A stretch of 64,000 nucleotides of DNA from Niabella sp. (GTDB taxonomy: Bacteria > Bacteroidota > Bacteroidia > Chitinophagales > Chitinophagaceae), in contig NZ_JASLGT010000034.1 in the NCBI RefSeq assembly GCF_030150205.1, forward strand, positions 62,001 through 126,000. Reading direction: 5' to 3'. The notes beneath the pieces are model-generated. The model was not told where the DNA came from. It was given only the letters and a program-made list of their open reading frames with translations, and searched no databases. Made by a program: the position numbers and the translations under genes. Positions 57,811 to 64,000 of the stretch are shown here, piece by piece (the stretch's first letter is position 1; each line of letters opens with the position of its first letter).

Positions 57811-60345
57811 ATGAAAAGAATTTATTTGATAATGATTGTTTGTTGCTGTGCAGGCACCATTGCAGCACAGGAACTGGTGGTGAAGAACGACAAGATCCGG
57901 CGGGTATTGCAATTCGACGGCAAGCGGTGGCGCACCACAAAATGGCTCAGCGCCGATGGCCGGGTTGCTTTAAACGTTCAAAGCGATGAATTTCATATCC
58001 TGCCCATGAATAGCGATCAGGGGCTTACCATCGCCGACTTTGTGGCTACGGCCGCACCCAAACAATACCAGGTTAAGGATACCGTTTTTTATACGATCCC
58101 TTATCGTCCCGGTGCAGCGGCGTTAACCAATGCCGCCTGTCCGCAAAAGCTACTGATCACCTATTTTACGGTGAAAGGGCAGCCGTTTATCCGCAAAAGA
58201 CTGGAATTGCTGTTTGATAAACCGGCAACGGTCGACCGGCTGGAGGTGGAACGTTTTACCAACAACGATGCGCAATCCGGTGGCGGAAGAGGCGAACCTG
58301 TTTTTATAAACGGGCAATGGTTTACGGGGCTGGAATATCCCGCAGGCTATAGCCGGCGTAGCAACGGCAACCTACCCGCAAGCTATGGCCGTTATTACGA
58401 CAGCGTGGGCAATTATAGTTTTATAGACCTGGAGGGAAGGGATCGGGAACCGGAGGCCAAACAGGGGATGGTGCGGCTGATGCATTTTCCCGGTTATGCT
58501 GTAAAAGCCGAAACCGGGTATACCGTATGGAGCAAAACAGCAGTAACCGGTTACGCGCGCCCCGGTATGGATATCCGCCAGGCCTTTATGCAATACCTGG
58601 AATCGATCTGGAAAAAGCCCCGTTCCTTCGTGAATTATAATAACTGGTTCGATAAATCGGCCAAGGACTTAAGTGGTGACCGTTTTGTAAATGTGTATAA
58701 GCAATACAAAGCGGCCGTGGAGCCCTATGGCATCCGGATCGACGGTATGGTTCCGGATAATGGCTGGCAGAACCGCAAAAGTGTATGGGAACCCTCCGCT
58801 TCCTACTTCCCCGGTGGCGATGCCGACCTGGTGGCCCTCAGCAATAAGCTGAAAAAAGAGGGCACACACCTCGGCCTTTGGTTGTCGTTAAACGGGTATA
58901 CCAATGATATGCAATGGGGCCAGGAGCAGGGATATACCGTCGCTAAAAGCAATACTTATTTTAAACAATACGGCCGCTATTTTAGTCTCTCGGCAGATCA
59001 GTACAAAGCGGCCATCCTGAAACGGGTGCCGGAGCTGGCAAAGAAAGCCGATCTGATTTACTATAAGCACGATTTTAATGAACTGTGCGACCTGGGCGAG
59101 GGCAATAATCATCCGCCTACGGACCGTCATGGTCACGAGGCCAATTTAGATGTGGCCCTGCAGGTGCTGGAAGCAACAAGGAATGCCCGCCCGGGTATTT
59201 TTCAAAACCTGACCAACTGGGTCTGGTTCTCGCCCTGGTGGCTGCAGTATGCCGATTATCTGTGGATGCTGGCCGGGGATGATGGCTCCAATGGCAATAC
59301 CCCGGAGCTTTCCTTAAAAGCGATGTTTACAACCGACCGGGATACCTATATCTGGCGGATGTTTGGGAATGCGGCCGACCGGCCATTGGTACCGGTATCG
59401 CGGCTGATGACGCACGGCATTTTGCAGACCTCGCCAAAGGAGCAGGATATTTCCCTGCAGGACTGGACGGATTATGTGCTCATGCATTATGGCCGGGGAA
59501 CGCTGCTAAAGGAATGGTATATTTCTTTAGATGCCATGCGCCCGGAATTATGGGCGGCGCTCAGTGCGGTGCAAAAATGGGCCGACCGGCACCAGGCGGC
59601 CCTGAACCATACGGTATTTGTGGGCGGGCGCCCGGATGAGGGCAATGCCTACGGATATATGGGCTGGGATCAGCACAAGGGGATCTTAACGGCCCGCAAT
59701 ACCGGTCCCGGGGAGCAAACGCTCCGGGTTCCTTTTAATGAAGAAACCGGTTTTTATGGTGCTGCCGGTGAGGCCTACCGTGCACGGGTCACCTATCCGT
59801 ACCAGGAGGCCCTTGCCCAAACCTTTACCTCCGGAAAGGAAATCACCATCCGGATCCCGGGCTATGCCACCCTGGCACTGGAGTTTGAAAGGGGAGCGGC
59901 GGTCACACGTCAGCCCGCCCTTCCGCAGTCCATCCGGTTTCAAACCGTGCCGGCCGGCGCTTCTGTAAAAACGACGGTCACCGTGCCCGCCGATATACAG
60001 GGGCGTTGTGAACTGCTCGTTATCGGGCATCCCCGGTTGCCTTCGGTTACTATCAACGGGCAAGCCGTGCAGCCGCAAAAAACGCAGCAGGCCCGGTTGA
60101 ATCATTTTGCCAGCTATGCCGTTGCCGGGATGAAGAGCACAAAGGCAGGCGACTGGAAGATGAGTGGTTACGACCTGGCCGCTTATGCCGGTAAACAAGT
60201 GGAGCTCCTTTTTTCGGATACCACCCCAAAATTTGATGCGTATATACTGGCGGAGCAAAAGGCGGCGGCACCCACTTCCGGCTCACCGGGCGACCTGCCC
60301 ATGCCGGCCGGCAATAGCCGGCGACAAACGGTGAAACTCTATTAA
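57811..60345 (+). CDS. GH36-like alpha-galactosidase/melibiase-fold enzyme
   Basis: The 844-residue protein has a signal (YLIMIVCCCAGTIAAQ), an N-terminal beta-sandwich to about residue 280, a TIM barrel with candidate nucleophile Asp421 (IYYKHDFNE) and acid/base region LAGDDG (Asp490/491), and a C-terminal beta domain (about 720-815) resembling a carbohydrate-binding module. The barrel resembles GH36/GH27, but YYKHDFN differs from the usual YxKWD and the family is therefore tentative. The frame extends upstream to 57781, but MKRIYLIMI fits a signal start. Third gene of the cluster, 115 bases after the sulfatase, and closed by a terminator. Confidence 0.8.
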   Translation: MKRIYLIMIVCCCAGTIAAQELVVKNDKIRRVLQFDGKRWRTTKWLSADGRVALNVQSDEFHILPMNSDQGLTIADFVATAAPKQYQVKDTVFYTIPYRPGAAALTNAACPQKLLITYFTVKGQPFIRKRLELLFDKPATVDRLEVERFTNNDAQSGGGRGEPVFINGQWFTGLEYPAGYSRRSNGNLPASYGRYYDSVGNYSFIDLEGRDREPEAKQGMVRLMHFPGYAVKAETGYTVWSKTAVTGYARPGMDIRQAFMQYLESIWKKPRSFVNYNNWFDKSAKDLSGDRFVNVYKQYKAAVEPYGIRIDGMVPDNGWQNRKSVWEPSASYFPGGDADLVALSNKLKKEGTHLGLWLSLNGYTNDMQWGQEQGYTVAKSNTYFKQYGRYFSLSADQYKAAILKRVPELAKKADLIYYKHDFNELCDLGEGNNHPPTDRHGHEANLDVALQVLEATRNARPGIFQNLTNWVWFSPWWLQYADYLWMLAGDDGSNGNTPELSLKAMFTTDRDTYIWRMFGNAADRPLVPVSRLMTHGILQTSPKEQDISLQDWTDYVLMHYGRGTLLKEWYISLDAMRPELWAALSAVQKWADRHQAALNHTVFVGGRPDEGNAYGYMGWDQHKGILTARNTGPGEQTLRVPFNEETGFYGAAGEAYRARVTYPYQEALAQTFTSGKEITIRIPGYATLALEFERGAAVTRQPALPQSIRFQTVPAGASVKTTVTVPADIQGRCELLVIGHPRLPSVTINGQAVQPQKTQQARLNHFASYAVAGMKSTKAGDWKMSGYDLAAYAGKQVELLFSDTTPKFDAYILAEQKAAAPTSGSPGDLPMPAGNSRRQTVKLY

Positions 60346-60355
60346 ATAAAAAGCG

Positions 60356-60389
60356 AGCCGTCTCCAACATAAAGGGGACGGCTTTTTTG
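60356..60389 (+). terminator. Terminator of the glycan cluster
   Basis: AGCCGTCTCC and GGGGACGGCT pair around eight bases, with a T run directly after (GCTTTTTTG). Confidence 0.92.
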
Positions 60390-60482
60390 TTTTGGGGGAT
60401 TGTATTCATCATGCAATATGTTGTTATAGCAACATCAATAAGGCCATGACACCATATGCTTTCGTCACCTTGGTCATCAGCA
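60390..60482. other. Spacer before repeat array, containing a partial unit
   Basis: CATCAATAAGGCCATGAC at about 60430 and the following bases resemble the unit start of the next array. No gene. Confidence 0.4.
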
Positions 60483-61020
60483 GGCCAATGACAGATTAAG
60501 CGTTCGTCACCCTGAGCGAAACAACGTGTAGCCGAAGGGTCTCTCAATTGTCGAACTGCCTGTTACTACAGGGATGCTTCGGCTGCGCTGTGCTCCGCTC
60601 AGCATGAAGACAATGTGATTGTTCTTCTATACCTGATTTAATCTGTCATTAGCAGGCCAATGACAGATTAAGCGTTCGTCACCCTGAGCGAAACAAAGTG
60701 GAGCCGAAGGGTCTCTCAATTGTTGAACCGTCCGTTACTACAGGGATGCTTCGGCTGCGCTGTGCTTCGCTCAGCACGACGACAGTATGATTGTTCTTCT
60801 ATACCTAATATCACCTTGGCCATCAGCAAGCCAATGACAGATGATCCTTTCGTCACCCTGAGCGCAACAAAGTGGAGCCGAAGGGTCTCTCAATTGTCGA
60901 ACTGCCTGTTACTACAGGGATGCTTCGGCTGCGCTGTGCTCCGCTCAGCATGAAGACAATGTGATTGTTCTTCTATACCTGACTTAATCTGTCATTAGCA
61001 GGCCAATGACAGATTATCCT
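60483..61020. repeat. Tandem array of a 173-bp repeat, three copies plus a partial one
   Basis: Unit starts (GGCCAATGACAGATTA-like) are at 60483, 60655, 60829 and 61001, a period of 172-174 bp. Each unit contains TCACCCTGAGCGAAACAAAG, AGCCGAAGGGTCTCTCAATT and GATGCTTCGGCTGCGCTGTG. AGCCGAAG pairs with CTTCGGCT and CTGAGCG with CGCTCAG, so a unit can form one long hairpin. The CCTGAGCG...CCGAAGGGTCTC words are a known widespread type. Short frames across it are artefacts. Confidence 0.92.
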
Positions 61021-61069
61021 TTCGTCATGCGCGGAGTATCTGATAGAGCGCCTAATCAAAGTGGTGATG

Positions 61070-61280
61070 ACACCATATGTTTTCGTCACCTTGAGCGGAG
61101 CGTAGCGAAGCCGAAAGGTCTCACGATTCTCGGGCAGTCCGTAAATTTCTTTTTCCACTTTTGCTTGACCAAAAGTGGAGTAAAAGTCAAGGTCAAACGA
61201 ATGCTCCGCCGTTTGACCGGCCACGCGCTGCACACCCGGATCGAAAAGTAACTTTACTTCTTTTCTGGAGGGGTTTAGTT
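61070..61280. repeat. Diverged copy and hairpin CCACTTTTG-CAAAAGTGG
   Basis: TTGAGCGGAGCGTAGCGAAG and CCGAAAGGTCTCACGATTCT form a diverged half unit. At 61155-61178 CCACTTTTG-CTTGAC-CAAAAGTGG is a perfect nine-base hairpin of a kind that recurs in bacterial genomes. No gene. Confidence 0.6.
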
Positions 61281-61433
61281 GAAGAGCATGCTGCCTGTTT
61301 GTTGAACAACAGGTACTGCGCTGCTTTTTTATGAGGGCGATCACTTTTAGAAAAATATAGGTTACATAAAAAAGAGGCGCTGCGGATCTTGCTTTTGGCC
61401 GTAGTTGCTATTTCGTTCCGGAGTAATTGTAAG

Positions 61434-61509
61434 ATCTTGCGCAGGCCTCCCGGCCTGTGCAGGGGCATTACTTGACCTCAGGTTGTTTTGATATCCGGAT
61501 GCCGGGTTT
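61434..61509. repeat. Direct repeat R1, left copy (76 bp)
   Basis: 72 of 76 bases are identical to 62843-62918. It begins with a GC-rich hairpin, GCGCAGGCC-TCCC-GGCCTGTGC (61439-61460), and ends ATATCCGGATGCCGGGTTT. A second, 22-bp repeat (R2, CATAGGTTCGGGCCATAAG) follows at 61562-61583. Confidence 0.9.
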
Positions 61510-61673
61510 TAGGATCCTCGCAGGCCATGACCGCCAGCTTAAGTGAAAAGCAGGGGGGCGACATAGGTTCGGGCCATAAGTTGGTGATGGTGCGAACACG
61601 AGCCAGTGTGTCTGCTATCAACAGGATTGTAGTGTATTACGGTTTTCCGTAAAAAAGGTCGTTGGCAACGCAA

Positions 61674-61681
61674 TACATTTG
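61674..61681 (+). promoter_or_regulatory. Candidate -7 element for the DUF4236-type gene
   Basis: TACATTTG, 44 bases upstream of the ATG. No -33 at normal spacing. Confidence 0.35.
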
Positions 61682-61725
61682 GAAGGAAGAATAAAAGCAT
61701 ATAAACTACCTCCAGCGTTTTAGTT

Positions 61726-62793
61726 ATGAATTGGAAATACCGACCAGACTTTCAGGCTTTCCCCGGTGTAAAGCTCTCCTACGGAAGGCAAGGCATTAAA
61801 ACAGACATTGTTCCGGCTGTTAGCACTACCGATGAGGACGCTGCTATAAGTAAAGAAAAACTGATGAACCGGCTTTATAAGCCTTACGATCCGCAACATG
61901 AAATAAAAAGCGGCGCCACCCATTCGCTCACATCCGGCAATTTGAAGGAATTTAAAAACTTACTTATAAACGCTTCGGATGTACGGGAGGAAACAGCGGC
62001 TTTATTGAAAGAAAAAGAGCGTGCCTACAATGCGATAACAGGCAAGCTGAATAAACTCAAAAAAAGTCTGTTTAAATCTTTTTATAAAAAACGGATCGCC
62101 CGTTTTGAAGAGGAATCGGGTACATTGAATGAACAAAAAGAGGAGTTGACCGAACAACTCCGTTTGTCCGTTATTAACCTGGAGATTGATGCGGAAGATA
62201 TTTATTTTGAATTGTACCAGAATATAAAGGAAGCGTTTCAACTCCTGAAGCGTTCCAAAAAGAAGTGGGATTTTACCAGCTCACGCGCCACCAACAGGGT
62301 TGCAGAGCGCACTTCTGCTGTCAATACTATTACAAGATCCGAAATAGAATTAACGGAACGTACATTGCCCATATTGAATGCGGATGAAGCGGCTTTTTGT
62401 ATTCATAACGTAAATGGCGGTGATATTTATTTTTTTCCGGCATTTATGATTGTGTATGAATCGAAAAAGAACTTTGCACTCATCGACTATACAGATACCG
62501 CTGTTGAATTTTTGATTACCCGGTTTATTGAGGACGAACAGGTGCCGGATGACGCAGAAATGGTGGGACGTACCTGGTTTAAGGTAAATAAAGATGGCTC
62601 TCCAGACAGGCGATTTGCCAATAACTACCAGATACCGATCGTAGAATATGGCCAGTTGCGTATTCAATCAACCACGGGCGTTAATGAGCTGTATTGCTTT
62701 AGCAACAAAGAATATACTTCCTTATTTTATAAAGCGGTTTATGATTATATGGACAGTTTGAAAACTGCAAAGAAGCTGTTAGCGAATTTTTGA
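61726..62793 (+). CDS. DUF4236-type N-terminal domain protein with coiled-coil middle
   Basis: The protein (355 residues) begins MNWKYRPDFQAFPGVKLSYG, then RQGIKTDI. This fits the DUF4236 pattern (aromatic-basic start, GxRLxxSKxGI). Residues about 95-170 are a charged coiled coil (KLNKLKKSLFKSFYKKRIAR, EEESGTLNEQKEELTEQLRL), and the C-terminal half (about 225-345) is an alpha/beta domain (NGGDIYFFPAFMIVYESKKNFALIDYTD) without a named family. No signal peptide. It stands alone between direct repeats in a gene-poor region. Function is unknown. Confidence 0.7.
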   Translation: MNWKYRPDFQAFPGVKLSYGRQGIKTDIVPAVSTTDEDAAISKEKLMNRLYKPYDPQHEIKSGATHSLTSGNLKEFKNLLINASDVREETAALLKEKERAYNAITGKLNKLKKSLFKSFYKKRIARFEEESGTLNEQKEELTEQLRLSVINLEIDAEDIYFELYQNIKEAFQLLKRSKKKWDFTSSRATNRVAERTSAVNTITRSEIELTERTLPILNADEAAFCIHNVNGGDIYFFPAFMIVYESKKNFALIDYTDTAVEFLITRFIEDEQVPDDAEMVGRTWFKVNKDGSPDRRFANNYQIPIVEYGQLRIQSTTGVNELYCFSNKEYTSLFYKAVYDYMDSLKTAKKLLANF

Positions 62794-62842
62794 TTTGACA
62801 CTGTTTCACCGGGTTGAATGAATGGGAGTATGTATCTTGTGT

Positions 62843-62918
62843 ATCTTGCGCAAGCCTCCCGGCCTGTGCAGGGGCGTTACTTGACCTCAGGTTGTTTTGA
62901 TATCCGGCCGCCGGGTTT
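62843..62918. repeat. Direct repeat R1, right copy (76 bp)
   Basis: Same orientation as the left copy at 61434-61509. The matching R2 copy is at 63209-63230, farther away than on the left (about 290 bases against 53 bases). Between them are hairpins such as CCGGAAT-AA-ATTCCGG (63043-63058). No gene is seen in 62794-63280. Confidence 0.9.
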
Positions 62919-63280
62919 AGATTCATACAGGCCATGCCCGCTGCGGAAAGCGGGGCTGACAGCAGCATTTATAGGTACTGATTGCTGTGCAGGAAATGTA
63001 CCGTGTCGATGGCACCCCACACACGATTTGTATGCCTTAACCCCGGAATAAATTCCGGAGTTGTTTAGATATGCAGGCCGATGGCTTTTTATAAGGGATG
63101 ATAAAAATTCTTTTAAAAATGAGCAGAAGGGGAGACGCATCGCGTCGCGCTCATATGTCAACGACGAACATCGTTCGTTGTAAAAATCGGCTATGAGAGC
63201 AGGAGAACCATAGGTTCGGGTCATAAGTTGATGGTTGTGGCGGAGATAGGAGCAGCCAAGCTACTTGGTCTGCAATTTCT

Positions 63281-64000
63281 CTACTCCTTTAGTTTTAGCT
63301 CGAACATGGACAACTCTAAGAATTTCTTAAAGCTATTTATTGCAGCGTTAAACTCTTTATTTCTATAAACCTTTATCATTGATAATATATTGCCCGGATG
63401 ATAATATAGGGAATAAAAATAATTTATGCTCCTTGTTTTGTTAATTAATGTATTGTATAGGATTTTTTTGAAGTGATGGGATATTTGTTTTGCTTCATAA
63501 ATTTTAAAAACAGTTACATGGGGTAGCGAAGTGTAATTGCCATCAGAAAATTTCGCGATATCATAAGACTTGAGTTTCTTTTTCTTTATAAAAGCGATAT
63601 CATCAAAAGTCAAAATTCCGTTGTCAAAGCGTTGTTGGCTGCTTTGTTTGTATTTGCTATAATCGTCTCTCTCTATCACTTTTTCAAACCATAGTTTAGA
63701 TTTTTTAAACTTTTCAATACTTTTTTCTTGTGAGTTTTTATACCTGATTTTTGCTTTAAAAAAGTCCAAAGTGAATTCAAGTTCCCTAAACCTATTTGAG
63801 TGTAAAACATTTTCTATCTCTTCAAACGGAATTGAAAAACTAAGATGATATCTGAGTAACTCGTTTTTTTCGTGATTATAGGTTTGGTCGCTTATTTTGT
63901 TTATGTATTTTACTGGCAATTTAAACCAATCTACACGCAAATCTTTAACATCAAAATATCCTTCCAAAAAGGGTATTATTTTAGATGGATGGTATAGTTC
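63281..64000 (-). CDS. Unknown protein, AT-rich, 5' end beyond the window
   Basis: The frame is open to the window edge (the residues before the TTG at 63967 read ELYHPSKIIPF), so the N-terminus is missing and at least 239 residues are coded. It is rich in Lys, Phe, Ile and Tyr, with no membrane helix or motif that I recognise: IRYKNSQEKSIEKFKKSKLW, KKKKLKSYDIAKFSDGN, FKKILYNTLINKTRSINYFY. The base composition is far more AT-rich than the rest of the window, which suggests foreign origin. The short C-terminal helix ends FELKLKE. Confidence 0.65.
   Translation of the reverse strand, partial: ELYHPSKIIPFLEGYFDVKDLRVDWFKLPVKYINKISDQTYNHEKNELLRYHLSFSIPFEEIENVLHSNRFRELEFTLDFFKAKIRYKNSQEKSIEKFKKSKLWFEKVIERDDYSKYKQSSQQRFDNGILTFDDIAFIKKKKLKSYDIAKFSDGNYTSLPHVTVFKIYEAKQISHHFKKILYNTLINKTRSINYFYSLYYHPGNILSMIKVYRNKEFNAAINSFKKFLELSMFELKLKE

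Noticed and set aside
60720..60953. Frame with GCFGCAVLRSA repeats
   Set aside because: It is a translation of the 173-bp tandem repeat.

Overview
The window comes from a member of the Bacteroidota, most likely the Chitinophagaceae (a Niabella- or Niastella-like genome; the family is an inference). The signs are: almost no Shine-Dalgarno sites; many -7 elements of the TAnnTTTG type close to start codons; SpII and Gram-negative signal peptides; the gene string miaB, sigma-54 activator, lptE, TPR-like protein, secG; a BatA/MoxR aerotolerance-type operon; LytTR two-component pairs; and a kdp operon driven by an NtrC-type regulator. Nearly all of the window is ordinary chromosome, interrupted by unusually rich intergenic repeat families.

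Layout. 1-1.9 kb: the end of a prolyl oligopeptidase and a YeiH-type transporter, then a three-copy 141-bp tandem repeat. 2.4-7.7 kb (minus strand): miaB, a MntA/HepT toxin-antitoxin pair, a sigma-54 activator, lptE, a TPR-like protein and secG with a strong terminator. 7.8-18.4 kb: housekeeping and small operons (PLP enzyme, sugar nucleotidyltransferase, S41 protease, outer-membrane beta-barrel, LytTR two-component system, coaD, pyrB, isocitrate dehydrogenase), with a 107-bp tandem array at 16.4-16.9 kb. 18.6-25.0 kb: apaG, 2H phosphoesterase, radical SAM protein, YkuK RNase H-like protein, fatty acid desaturase, NAD synthetase. 25.4-29.3 kb: MoxR, DUF58, a BatD-like protein and BatA, then a higher-order repeat array. 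30-34.3 kb: aquaporin, an octahaem cytochrome with HEAT and TPR repeats, endonuclease V, another repeat array.

34.6-45.6 kb is the most coherent system: a complete high-affinity K+ uptake locus on the minus strand. In transcription order it holds an NtrC-type response regulator, two tiny membrane peptides (one is KdpF), kdpA, kdpB, kdpC, a beta-barrel porin, a KdpD N-terminal sensor module without a kinase, and a separate HAMP-PAS histidine kinase. A four-helix-bundle gene sits in antisense between kdpA and kdpB. One family of GTGAGAAGT-like words fills the gaps of this operon.

45.7-53.2 kb: LacI regulator and an APH-fold sugar kinase, tRNA-Pro(TGG), a membrane-tethered winged-helix regulator divergent from a small secreted protein, a serine hydrolase and a lipoprotein amidase. 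53.5-60.3 kb: a three-enzyme glycan cluster (GH116-like, sulfatase, GH36-like). 60.4-64 kb: a repeat-rich, gene-poor accessory region with a DUF4236-type protein bracketed by direct repeats and an AT-rich unknown gene cut by the window end.

Four of the repeat loci share one palindromic core (CCGCAGAT-CGCAGAT type) in different arrangements. No CRISPR array, rRNA, insertion sequence or phage was seen.
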